Under the pieces are notes generated by a model. The model did not search any database. It was not told the origin of the DNA and worked only from the letters and a program-made list of their open reading frames with translations. A stretch of 11,088 bases of DNA, taken from assembly GCA_030613705.1 (NCBI GenBank), contig JAUWLJ010000037.1:1-11088 (forward strand), written 5' to 3'. This document shows, in pieces, positions 1 to 6,957 of the stretch (positions are counted from its first letter, which is position 1; each line of letters opens with the position of its first letter). Position numbers and translations under genes: made by a program. The DNA is from Chloroflexota bacterium (GTDB lineage: Bacteria > Chloroflexota > Anaerolineae > Anaerolineales > UBA4823).

Positions 1-1428
1 CTGCCGATTATTTTCGCCATGGCCAATCCTAATCCTGAGATCAAGTATGAGCTTGCCAAGGAAGCCCGACCGGAAGCTATTGTGGCGACTGGGAGATCAG
101 ATTTTCCTAACCAGGTGAATAATGTACTCGGTTTTCCATTCATTTTCAGAGGTGCGTTGGATGTTCGTGCCCGGGCAATCAATGAGGAAATGAAAGTTGC
201 AGCGGCATATGCACTGGCTGCTCTAACCAAAGAGGATGTTCCAGATAGTGTTTTGAGTGCATATGGGTTAGAAAACCTTAGATTCGGTCCAGAATACATC
301 ATTCCAAAGCCTTTAGATCCCCGGGTAATGATATGGGAATCTCCTGCAATTGCTAAGGCAGCTATGGAGAGTGGTGTTGCCCGGATAGAGGTTGACCTCG
401 ATGAATATCGTCAGCAGTTGACCTTCCGGCAGGGCATGGGGCAGCAAATCCGCTACTATATTATGAATAAGGCAAAATCTACACCAACCAAGAAACGAGT
501 CGTTTTTGCAGAAGGGGAGGAAGCTAAAATTATTCGCGCTGCTGCCCAAATTAAAGATGATGGCATCGGTATCCCCATCCTCATTGGACGTCCGGAGGTG
601 ATCCGTGAAATGATCAACACCCTCGGACTCGAATATGACCCGGAGATTATTAATCCTGGAGATTACAAAAAAATCGATCAATATGCGGAGGTATTTTACC
701 AACTTCGCAAACGGAAGGGAGTGGCATTATCCGATGCGTTTAAGACTGTTTGCCGGCCAAACGTTTTTGGTCCGATGATGGTGAAGATGGGTGACGCCGA
801 CGCTTTCGTCTCCGGATTGACATATGATTATCCTGAGGTAATCCGTCCAGCTCTGCAAATTCACCATACGCATCCAGGCGCGAGCCGTGCAGCTGGTGTT
901 TATATCATGATCGTAGACAAGAAAGTATATTTGTTCACGGATGCGACTGTCAATATTGATCCTTCAGCAGAAGACCTTGCTGAGATAGCTTGTTTGTCCG
1001 CTGATTATGCCCGTCAATTGGGGCTTGAACCGCGCGTAGCATTGCTTTCTTTCTCAAACTTTGGCAGTACGCCTCATTTCCTATCCGCAAAAGTCAGTAA
1101 AGCAGTCAAAATCATTCGGGAGAAATGTCCAGATTTTACTTTTGACGGTGAAATGCAGGCGGATACCGCGGTAGTGTCCGAAATCATCGATGAGCGTTAC
1201 CCATTCAGCCAGGTAAAAGATGCCAATGTTCTTGTCTTTCCTTCGCTAGAATCTGCCAACATCGCTTACAAGCTCCTGGCACGTCTTGGGAATGCACAGG
1301 CAATTGGCCCGATCCTGCTGGGTGTGGGTGCGCCGGTGCATGTCTTACAGACCGGAGATGAGGTACGTGACATTGTCAACATGGCTGCTGTAGCAGTTAT
1401 GGATGCCGTAAACCGAGAGGTGGAATAA
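1..1428 (+). CDS. maeB: NADP-dependent malic enzyme with C-terminal phosphotransacetylase-like domain (partial, 5' end missing)
   Basis: The frame is open from base 1, so this is the C-terminal 475 residues of a longer protein; ATG at 19 is internal. Hybrid malic enzymes of the MaeB type run to about 760 residues, so some 285 are missing upstream. They oxidatively decarboxylate malate to pyruvate and CO2, usually reducing NADP, in the cytoplasm. The first part (to about base 440) shows the malic enzyme cofactor-domain signatures [10 protein letters not shown] and [20 protein letters not shown]. From about base 490 to the end lies a phosphotransacetylase-like domain, beginning RVVFAEGEE and carrying [21 protein letters not shown] and AIGPILLG. 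In characterised MaeB proteins this domain is regulatory (acetyl-CoA responsive) and not an active transacetylase; that is family knowledge. No frameshift or break is visible. The gene ends 21 bases before a strong terminator and faces the convergent aminotransferase gene. The cofactor preference cannot be read from the visible part. Confidence 0.93.
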   Translation: MPIIFAMANPNPEIKYELAKEARPEAIVATGRSDFPNQVNNVLGFPFIFRGALDVRARAINEEMKVAAAYALAALTKEDVPDSVLSAYGLENLRFGPEYIIPKPLDPRVMIWESPAIAKAAMESGVARIEVDLDEYRQQLTFRQGMGQQIRYYIMNKAKSTPTKKRVVFAEGEEAKIIRAAAQIKDDGIGIPILIGRPEVIREMINTLGLEYDPEIINPGDYKKIDQYAEVFYQLRKRKGVALSDAFKTVCRPNVFGPMMVKMGDADAFVSGLTYDYPEVIRPALQIHHTHPGASRAAGVYIMIVDKKVYLFTDATVNIDPSAEDLAEIACLSADYARQLGLEPRVALLSFSNFGSTPHFLSAKVSKAVKIIREKCPDFTFDGEMQADTAVVSEIIDERYPFSQVKDANVLVFPSLESANIAYKLLARLGNAQAIGPILLGVGAPVHVLQTGDEVRDIVNMAAVAVMDAVNREVE

Positions 1429-1449
1429 CTATCCAAATGGAAATTAACC

Positions 1450-1492
1450 AAAAACACCTCCCGGAGATTATTCCCCAGGGAGGTGTTTTTTT
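1450..1492. terminator. Bidirectional intrinsic terminator between convergent genes
   Basis: A perfect 13-bp stem pairs 1450-1462 (AAAAACACCTCCC) with 1478-1490 (GGGAGGTGTTTTT) around a 15-base loop. On the + strand it is followed by seven consecutive T residues (1486-1492, partly in the stem), a classic intrinsic terminator for the malic enzyme gene. Read on the - strand, the same stem ends in five T residues then GGTTAATTT, so it can also stop the convergent aminotransferase gene, whose stop codon is at 1504-1506. Confidence 0.92.
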
Positions 1493-1503
1493 GCCACATG
1501 GCG

Positions 1504-2925
1504 TCAGTCAATCAGATCAGGTATTGAGAAGAAGCGATCAAATTCCGGATCCCATCCTTCTGGAAAATATTCTCCTGAAGCAGGATCCTGGAGATAATTC
1601 CCTGCATAATCTCCACGCAAGATGTGGAATAATGATTCGATCAACTCGTCAATTTCATTTGTCGAATTATAGAGCCCGAATGAAACTCGCACCAGACCTG
1701 GCATGTCGGAGCGATCCCCAGCTTGGATCTGGTCGCGGACTTTATTAGCTTCTTCTTGGTCAAGACCGAGTAAGTGCAGGATGTAAGGGTGTGCACAGAA
1801 ACACCCGTTGCGAACACCAATCCCATATTCGTGTCCCAATATTGCGGCAACGAGGAAGTGTGAGTATCCCTGGAGATTGAAGGGTATAACACCCAATCGT
1901 TCTGATGAACGTTCAGGATTTGAATCCCCAAAAACCATTAATTCAGGAATTTCCAGGAGCCGCTCCAATGCATAAGTGGTGAGGTGAGCTTCGTGATCGG
2001 CTAATGCCTGCATACTGACTCTCTCCAACTGGTAGATAGCTGCAGCCAAGGCGATAGCGCCAATTATGTTTGGACTTCCGGCTTCGTCTCGATCAGGTGG
2101 GGCAGCCCAGATAACATCTTCAAGAGTAACTATGTCAACGGTGCCACCACCAGTAAATTCTGGCTCTCCACTGGCAAATGTTTCTTGTAATCCAACCAAT
2201 GCGCCGATTCCAAACGGGGCGTAAAGTTTATGAGCGGAGATGGTAACGTAATCGAGATGAGCCGGGTTATCGACATCGAGCATGTCCATTTTGCGGTGCG
2301 GCGCCAGCTGGGCACAATCTACCACAATTTTAGCTCCAACGCGGTGGGTTTTCTCTGCCAGACGAAAAATTGGATTGATGAAGCCAGTTACATTTGAAGC
2401 CCCGCAGATCGCCACGAGAGCGATCTGGTCTGAATATCGCTGCAACACATGGTCAAAATCCGCTTCATCAAGCTGCCCGTCAGCGGTCAAACGGACATGG
2501 ACAACATTAGCAGCGGCTCTCCAGGGTAGATCATTGGAGTGGTGTTCCATACCGCTGGTGATAACGATATTCCGCTGGGGAGTAAAGGGAAATCTTTTAG
2601 CCAGCTTGTTGATCGCCTCGGTCGTATTTTTCCCGAAGATGCAGGTGTGATAATTTGGATCAGCACCAACAAACTGCAATACGGCTTGACGTGCCGCTTC
2701 ATATGCATGTGTGGAAAGCTGACTTTTATAACCAGTTCCACGATGGACACTGCTGTAATAGACCATAAATTCATTGACAGCATTCTGAACAGCCTTGAAG
2801 GGAGGGGTTGAGGCTGCATTATCGAAGTTTATATACTTTCGATGACCACCGTTTAGGGTAGGAACTTCGGCGTCAATACCGGTAAACAATGACGTGTATC
2901 CGTCTTGTCGTGATTCATATCGCAT
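1504..2925 (-). CDS. Class V aminotransferase-fold PLP enzyme, cysteine desulfurase / selenocysteine lyase type
   Basis: The 473-residue product is a fold-type I PLP enzyme of the SufS/Csd group, which take sulfur from cysteine as an enzyme persulfide, leaving alanine. Visible landmarks are the N-terminal INFDNAASTPP (32-42), SGMEHHSNDLPWR (124-136, the His that stacks on PLP in this family), VVDCAQ (201-206, the PLP-binding Asp 203 and Gln 206), ISAHKLYAPFGIGAL (229-243, Schiff-base lysine K233), and RNGCFCAHP (372-380). In the last, C377 aligns with the catalytic cysteine of the SufS RTGHHCAQP loop. RVSFGLYNSTNEID (413-426) is the usual C-terminal motif. About 35 residues follow the normal domain end as an acidic, aromatic tail. 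The start is supported by GGAGGA placed 6 bases upstream. No suf or isc partner gene lies beside it; it stands alone, divergent from mraZ. The substrate (cysteine, selenocysteine or another) is not decided by sequence, so no symbol is given. Confidence 0.88.
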   Translation of the reverse strand: MRYESRQDGYTSLFTGIDAEVPTLNGGHRKYINFDNAASTPPFKAVQNAVNEFMVYYSSVHRGTGYKSQLSTHAYEAARQAVLQFVGADPNYHTCIFGKNTTEAINKLAKRFPFTPQRNIVITSGMEHHSNDLPWRAAANVVHVRLTADGQLDEADFDHVLQRYSDQIALVAICGASNVTGFINPIFRLAEKTHRVGAKIVVDCAQLAPHRKMDMLDVDNPAHLDYVTISAHKLYAPFGIGALVGLQETFASGEPEFTGGGTVDIVTLEDVIWAAPPDRDEAGSPNIIGAIALAAAIYQLERVSMQALADHEAHLTTYALERLLEIPELMVFGDSNPERSSERLGVIPFNLQGYSHFLVAAILGHEYGIGVRNGCFCAHPYILHLLGLDQEEANKVRDQIQAGDRSDMPGLVRVSFGLYNSTNEIDELIESLFHILRGDYAGNYLQDPASGEYFPEGWDPEFDRFFSIPDLID

Positions 2926-2931
2926 TAAATA

Positions 2932-2937
2932 TCCTCC
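2932..2937 (-). promoter_or_regulatory. Ribosome binding site of the cysteine desulfurase-like gene
   Basis: On the - strand GGAGGA precedes the ATG at 2925-2923 by 6 bases. It is a near-consensus Shine-Dalgarno sequence and fixes the start codon. Confidence 0.8.
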
Positions 2938-3040
2938 ATGAGGTGATGATGTGTAGGGGTATAAGTCGTTCTTACAATGATGTTTTGATAACTTGTATTA
3001 TTCTTATTATTGAGAAGGTGGGGAAATCGGAGGAAATTAC

Positions 3041-3069
3041 TTGCATTAAAACCTAATTTAGTATATACT
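3041..3069 (+). promoter_or_regulatory. Sigma-70-like promoter of mraZ and the dcw cluster
   Basis: TTGCAT (3041-3046) and TATACT (3064-3069) are separated by exactly 17 bases. The -10 element matches five of six consensus bases; the -35 matches only three. Transcription would begin near 3076, giving a leader of about 75 bases before the mraZ ATG and placing the MraZ-type repeats immediately downstream of the start site. The location just ahead of the first gene of the cluster supports the call. The exact start site is inferred, not seen. Confidence 0.65.
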
Positions 3070-3079
3070 GTGTCTGATT

Positions 3080-3109
3080 GTGGGAGAAAGTGGATCAAAG
3101 TGGAACGCC
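3080..3109 (+). promoter_or_regulatory. MraZ operator: three GTGG direct repeats at 10-bp spacing
   Basis: Three tandem 10-mers are seen: GTGGGAGAAA (3080-3089), GTGGATCAAA (3090-3099) and GTGGAACGCC (3100-3109). MraZ proteins are known to bind helically phased direct repeats of this kind in their own promoter region: TGGGN-type repeats in E. coli, AAAGTGG-N3 repeats in Mollicutes. The second and third copies here also contain AAAGTGG. Lying downstream of the predicted -10 element, the site fits autorepression by MraZ. Binding itself is inferred. Confidence 0.82.
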
Positions 3110-3124
3110 GGATTACCCGGCGTT
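3104..3124 (+). promoter_or_regulatory. Stable hairpin in the mraZ leader
   Basis: AACGCCGG (3104-3111) pairs perfectly with CCGGCGTT (3117-3124) around the 5-base loop ATTAC. The stem is GC-rich and its left arm overlaps the third MraZ repeat. Only three T residues follow, so it is a poor terminator. It could shape the leader RNA ahead of the weak mraZ ribosome binding site. The structure is seen in sequence; any role is inference. Confidence 0.55.
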
Positions 3125-3150
3125 TAGACATTAAAGGCATATTAGAACAA

Positions 3151-3594
3151 ATGTTTCTGGGTCGGTATCACCACACGATAGATGGAAAAGGTCGCCTGAC
3201 AGTCCCGGCTCGTTACCGGGATTTGCTCGCCGCAGAGGGTGCCTACCTGACTCAGGGATTTGATCAAAATATCAACGTCTATCCATTACAAATTTTCGAG
3301 AGTATTTCTCTCCGAGTAAACCGGCTCAGCATGACCGATCCGAGCGCCCGTTTACTCAGACGCTTGATGTTCTCTAATGCAGAACTTGTCGTCTTAGATA
3401 AAACTGGACGAATACTTATTCCGCAGTTCTTACGTGAAGAATTAAACCTGGATAGTGAGGCAGTAATTGTCGGAATGGGCGATTACTTTGAGATTTGGTC
3501 TCCTGTCCAGTGGACTGGGCAAACCACCATAATGGAGGAGAATGAGTCCATCGCAATGCGATTTATGAACTTAGATCTCTCAACCGGTGAGTGA
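3151..3594 (+). CDS. mraZ: Transcriptional regulator MraZ
   Basis: The 147-residue protein has the usual MraZ length. MraZ is the DNA-binding regulator encoded first in many dcw clusters, with two AbrB/SpoVT-like half-domains and a ring-shaped oligomer known from the family. Both copies of its conserved DxxxR motif are present: DGKGR (11-15) and DKTGR (83-87), each followed by a hydrophobic strand. The ATG at 3151 is chosen because MFLGRYHHTIDGKGR is the typical MraZ beginning. The frame is open further upstream (GTG at 3100, TTG at 3010), but those extensions would run through the operator and promoter. Its ribosome binding site is weak (AAAGG at 3133-3137, 13 bases away), consistent with low expression. 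The likely target is the GTGG repeat array at 3080-3109. rsmH follows after 42 bases. Confidence 0.95.
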   Translation: MFLGRYHHTIDGKGRLTVPARYRDLLAAEGAYLTQGFDQNINVYPLQIFESISLRVNRLSMTDPSARLLRRLMFSNAELVVLDKTGRILIPQFLREELNLDSEAVIVGMGDYFEIWSPVQWTGQTTIMEENESIAMRFMNLDLSTGE

Positions 3595-3636
3595 TGATGG
3601 GATTGGAACCACAATTTCTAAGAAAAAAACCTACCC

Positions 3637-4572
3637 ATGGAAGAGCCTACTCCTCACCAACCTGTTCTTTACAATGAAATTATACACCTTTTGCGACCAC
3701 ATCGGGCAGGGCGCTATGTGGATTGTACGGTGGGTGCGGGAGGCCATGCTTGGGGAATACTTCAGGCTTGTGAACCGGATGGTCTTCTCCTGGGTTTTGA
3801 CGTTGACACCTATGCATTGCAGCTAGCTCGTAAACATCTGGAATCTTTTGGCAACCGGGCTACCCTGGTTCAATCATCTTTCACAAATCTGAGCAAAGAG
3901 CTCAATTCAGTGGGGTGGCATATGGTGGACGGTATCTTGCTAGATCTAGGGATATCATCGATGCAGTTGGATATCCCAGAGCGTGGTTTTTCCTTCAGGA
4001 AAGATGCTTTGCTTGATATGCGCTTTGACTTGCGGAATCCTATGCGTGCCATAGACCTGGTGAACAATTTGCCGGAGAAAGAACTTGCAGATTTGTTATA
4101 CACCTTTGGCGAAGAAAGGCGCTCACGTCAAGTGGCACGAGCTATCGTTCAAGCTCGACCCCTAGAAACGACCCACCAGCTGGCGAGTGTTGTTGCTAAA
4201 ACTACCAGCAGTGGTAGGAAAAGAATGCATCCCGCAACGAGGACTTTCCAGGCGCTGAGAATTGCCGTGAATCAAGAGCTGGACGCTTTGCGGGAGGTAT
4301 TACCCCAGGCAATAAGCTCTTTAAACCCAAAGGGAAGGTTGGCAGTTATTTCATATCACTCCCTGGAAGATCGGATTGTCAAGCATTACCTTCGCAATGA
4401 GAGTAAAGATTGTATTTGCCCTCCAAAACAACCGGTGTGTGATTGTGGTCATACGGCTAGTATAAGTATCATCACCAAGCGTCCTATTCGCCCACAAGAT
4501 GGCGAAATTGAACGAAATCCTCGAGCCCGCAGCGCCCGGCTTAGAGTGATTGAGAAGCTTTCAACTGAATAA
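3637..4572 (+). CDS. rsmH: 16S rRNA (cytosine(1402)-N(4))-methyltransferase RsmH (MraW)
   Basis: The 311-residue product has the normal length for RsmH, which uses S-adenosylmethionine to methylate N4 of C1402 in 16S rRNA in the ribosomal P site. The AdoMet-binding motif is VDCTVGAGGHAWGIL (28-42), followed by FDVDTYAL (54-61). The family signature DGILLDLGISSMQLD is at 98-112, ERGFSFRKDALLDMRFD at 115-131, HPATRTFQALRIAVNQEL at 198-215 and VISYHSLEDRIVKHYL at 237-252. A cysteine cluster (C259, C261, C268, C270) lies near the C-terminus, as in many RsmH proteins. The ATG at 3637 is the only plausible start in frame because a TAA at 3619-3621 closes the frame upstream. No clear Shine-Dalgarno precedes it (the upstream bases are A-rich), which is unusual beside its neighbours. 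It is second in the dcw operon after mraZ. Confidence 0.96.
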   Translation: MEEPTPHQPVLYNEIIHLLRPHRAGRYVDCTVGAGGHAWGILQACEPDGLLLGFDVDTYALQLARKHLESFGNRATLVQSSFTNLSKELNSVGWHMVDGILLDLGISSMQLDIPERGFSFRKDALLDMRFDLRNPMRAIDLVNNLPEKELADLLYTFGEERRSRQVARAIVQARPLETTHQLASVVAKTTSSGRKRMHPATRTFQALRIAVNQELDALREVLPQAISSLNPKGRLAVISYHSLEDRIVKHYLRNESKDCICPPKQPVCDCGHTASISIITKRPIRPQDGEIERNPRARSARLRVIEKLSTE

Positions 4573-4667
4573 TTATGGCATTACTCTTGCAAGATAATTC
4601 TTACTGGTTGCGAGAAAAGATGGCGAGTAATTTCGCTCTTTAAATATTCTATCCACAAGAGTAAATT

Positions 4668-5150
4668 ATGTATCGAGTTCAGAATATAACTCAGGCGTAC
4701 TCACAAGCTCCCTGGAGAAAACAATTACAGTGGATCGGATTGTTCATGCTGGCATTAATTATTGTTGCCATGGTAGCTGGGATTTATTTGAGCGTCAGCG
4801 CTCAAGCTTCGACTGCTGGTCGTGAGATCCAGATCATGTATGCTGAGATGGAGAAAATCCGCCGGAATGTCGAAGATATGGAGACTCAAATCGCATATTT
4901 GGTCTCAAACTCTGAGATGGAGAAACGAGCAGGGGAATTGGGATTTCTTCCTGTAGAATCAGACGAGATTTTTTATATTCTTGTCCCAGGATATATCAAA
5001 CCCGGTCAAGCGAATCTGGCTGAACCTCCCGGTTCGACTCTCCCATCTATCCCGACAATTTCTCCTGAATACACACAATCACTTGTGGATTGGTTGAGTG
5101 AGAGGGTATTTGATCCCGCTTCACCTCTTATCCAGGAGGTGGAACCATGA
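4668..5150 (+). CDS. ftsL: FtsL/DivIC-like bitopic division protein
   Basis: The 160-residue protein has a short basic cytoplasmic N-terminus, one membrane segment (about residues 22-44), then a stretch predicted as coiled coil (about 50-85, rich in E, M, I and R). After it comes a DivIC/FtsL-like region, REL-type GELGFLPVESDEIFYILVPG (89-108), and a proline-rich tail. FtsL family members are membrane proteins with an extracytoplasmic coiled coil that join FtsB/DivIC and activate FtsW-FtsI during septation. Sequence conservation in this family is very low, so the call rests on architecture and on position between rsmH and ftsI, where ftsL normally lies. The tail after residue 110 is longer than in short FtsL proteins. 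The start is the first ATG after two in-frame stops (4641, 4662). Its ribosome site is weak. Its end overlaps ftsI by four bases (ATGA), indicating coupled translation. Confidence 0.8.
   Translation: MYRVQNITQAYSQAPWRKQLQWIGLFMLALIIVAMVAGIYLSVSAQASTAGREIQIMYAEMEKIRRNVEDMETQIAYLVSNSEMEKRAGELGFLPVESDEIFYILVPGYIKPGQANLAEPPGSTLPSIPTISPEYTQSLVDWLSERVFDPASPLIQEVEP
5134..5142 (+). promoter_or_regulatory. Strong ribosome binding site of ftsI
   Basis: AGGAGGTGG lies 4 bases before the ATG at 5147, inside the end of the ftsL-like gene. It is the best Shine-Dalgarno match in the cluster and fixes the ftsI start, favouring FtsI translation beyond simple coupling. Confidence 0.75.
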
Positions 5151-6910
5151 ACAACCAGAGTTCATGGCGATACACAACACTCGGCATTTTGCTCACAGCT
5201 CTCGCGGTGTTTATCGTTGTACAAATGCTGCGGATTCAACTAAGCCCACAAGCCGAGGCCTTACGAGATAAAGGAGAGCTATATTCAGGAACCTGGCGAA
5301 CCCTGACCCCAGCAAGGGGTCAAATATATGATCGCCGGGGGAATTTATTAGCCGGGAGCAGTACCGTCTACGAGGTTGGGGTGATTCTGGCGGAGGTTGA
5401 AAATCCGTCGACGATTGCTTTAGCAATGAATGCGGTGGTTGATGCAGATTATGATGGTGTATTTGCTGCCGCCAGTACAGAGCCTTCCGCGGAGGCGGTC
5501 TACGCCACGCTCGCCAGATTTGTCACCGGGGAGCAAAAACAGCGCTTAGAACAACTTTCTGAAGAGATGAATGCCGCTTATGGAGACCGCAGAGATCCAA
5601 GCCGCCCCAGCCTGGCTGGAATCACGTTCGATCCGCGTCTTCAGCGGAGTTATCCGGAGAAAGATCTCGCCTCCAATATCCTCGGTTTTGTTAACTGGGA
5701 AGGACAGGGCTTTTTCGGTGTTGAAGAAAAGTTTAATGATGAATTGGCTGGATCCCCCAAGAGAGTATGGATACCTTTCGATCCTAATCGAGTCGAGGAA
5801 TTTCCACAGGTCCCGCAGGGAACGAGTTTAATCCTGACAATCGATCGAGTGATCCAGGCAGAAGTTGAACAGATTGTAGAAAATGCGATCAAAGAAAGCG
5901 GATCTGAGTCTGTGACCATCTTGGTAATGGACCCAAAGACTGGGGATATTCTGGCTGCGGCGACATCTCCACGCTTAGACCTTAATGAGTTCTGGCGATA
6001 TGGGGAGATTTTTGTGGATTCAACACCCTTCAATCGTGTGGTCAGTGAGACCTATGAACCCGGATCCGTTTTTAAGGTCTTGACGATGGCCGCTGCTATC
6101 GATGGTGGTGCTGTAAAACCGAAGACATCCTTCCTGGATACCGGATCGATCGAAGTGGGTGGAACAATTATTCGCAACTGGAATGGCGGTGCCTGGGGTC
6201 CTCAAGATATGTTGGGCTGCATGCAGCATTCCTTAAATGTGTGTCTTGCCTGGGTTGCGACTGAATTAGGTGCTAACAAGTTTTACCAATATATGCAAGA
6301 TTTTAGTGTGGGGCATCTCACTGGTGTTGACATGGCTGGTGAGAGCTCAGGGCGCTTGAAGCTGCCTGGAGATGAAGATTGGTATGAGGCAGATTTGGGA
6401 ACGAACGCCTTTGGTCAAGGTGTTGCGGTGACCCCAATCCAGATGGTGATGGCAGTTTCTGCATTGGCGAACGAAGGACAGATGGTTTTCCCACGCATCG
6501 TGTTGTCAATGATCACCGATGGACGGCAATATAACACTTCACCCAGGATTTCTGGGACACCGATTTCTCCTAAGACAGCCCAACGACTGACCGATATGTT
6601 AGCCACCTCGCTGGAAGTTGAATCCTCTGTGGCTCTTGTAGAAGGCTACCGGGTAGCGGGTAAGACTGGTACAGCGGAAATTCCAACTCCTTTTGGATAC
6701 ACCAGCAATCAAACCAATGCTTCATTTGTCGGCTGGGGTCCACTTGATGATCCAAAATTTTTGGTTTATGTGTGGTTAGAAAAACCCACAACATCTCCCT
6801 GGGGTTCGGTGGTTGCCGCACCTGTGTTTCGTCAGGTTGTTGAAAGATTGGTCGTCTTAATGAATATCCCTACTGATCAAATGAAAGAACAATTGCTGGA
6901 AGGTCAATAA
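5147..6910 (+). CDS. ftsI: Septal peptidoglycan transpeptidase FtsI (class B penicillin-binding protein)
   Basis: The 587-residue protein is a class B penicillin-binding protein, the D,D-transpeptidase that cross-links septal peptidoglycan on the outer face of the membrane, partnered with FtsW. It has one N-terminal membrane anchor (about residues 11-28), then RGQIYDRRGNLLAG (57-70), the start of the PBP dimerisation domain. The three transpeptidase motifs are complete: SVFK with nucleophile S307 and K310, SLN (362-364) and KTGT (506-509). FGQGVAVTPIQM (422-433) is also typical. The protein ends soon after the transpeptidase domain, with no PASTA domains, unlike the PBP2X/SpoVD type of many Firmicutes. 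It overlaps the ftsL-like gene by four bases. It could be called PBP2B/PBP3 in other systems; the dcw position supports FtsI. murF follows after 47 bases, where murE is usually found. Confidence 0.95.
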   Translation: MNNQSSWRYTTLGILLTALAVFIVVQMLRIQLSPQAEALRDKGELYSGTWRTLTPARGQIYDRRGNLLAGSSTVYEVGVILAEVENPSTIALAMNAVVDADYDGVFAAASTEPSAEAVYATLARFVTGEQKQRLEQLSEEMNAAYGDRRDPSRPSLAGITFDPRLQRSYPEKDLASNILGFVNWEGQGFFGVEEKFNDELAGSPKRVWIPFDPNRVEEFPQVPQGTSLILTIDRVIQAEVEQIVENAIKESGSESVTILVMDPKTGDILAAATSPRLDLNEFWRYGEIFVDSTPFNRVVSETYEPGSVFKVLTMAAAIDGGAVKPKTSFLDTGSIEVGGTIIRNWNGGAWGPQDMLGCMQHSLNVCLAWVATELGANKFYQYMQDFSVGHLTGVDMAGESSGRLKLPGDEDWYEADLGTNAFGQGVAVTPIQMVMAVSALANEGQMVFPRIVLSMITDGRQYNTSPRISGTPISPKTAQRLTDMLATSLEVESSVALVEGYRVAGKTGTAEIPTPFGYTSNQTNASFVGWGPLDDPKFLVYVWLEKPTTSPWGSVVAAPVFRQVVERLVVLMNIPTDQMKEQLLEGQ

Positions 6911-6938
6911 TCTCTTCTGTAGCAATTGATCGGTTTTT
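6887..6938 (+). terminator. Possible weak terminator or attenuator at the ftsI-murF junction
   Basis: CAATTGCT (6890-6897) pairs perfectly with AGCAATTG (6921-6928). The stem extends outward by two more pairs after one A-A mismatch (6887-6888 with 6930-6931) and inward by GAAG (6899-6902) with CTTC (6914-6917). GGTTTTTATT follows, with five T residues at 6934-6938. The stem is AT-rich, spans the ftsI stop codon and the T tract is short, so termination would be partial at best. The structure is seen; the function is inferred. Confidence 0.42.
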
Positions 6939-6957
6939 ATTGGATGACAGGTATTAA

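Noticed and set aside
490..1428. A separate phosphotransacetylase gene
   Set aside because: The phosphotransacetylase-like part is in frame with the malic enzyme part with no stop between them, which is the normal architecture of hybrid malic enzymes.
2926..3010. Dedicated promoter for the leftward cysteine desulfurase-like gene
   Set aside because: The best candidate (TATACC with AAAACA 17 bases upstream on the - strand) matches consensus poorly; I could not support a specific site.
3018..3027. A further GTGG (GTGGGGAAAT) as a fourth MraZ box
   Set aside because: It lies 62 bases upstream of the first repeat, out of 10-bp phase with the array and before the -35 element, so it is probably chance.
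3010..3150. N-terminal extension of mraZ to TTG at 3010 or GTG at 3100
   Set aside because: The frame is open, but the extension would encode the promoter, operator and leader hairpin, and family proteins begin at the MFLGRY-type start found at 3151.
5650..6033. Long antisense open frame within ftsI
   Set aside because: It lies wholly opposite a well-supported gene, has no ribosome site or recognisable domain, and its product looks like out-of-frame translation.
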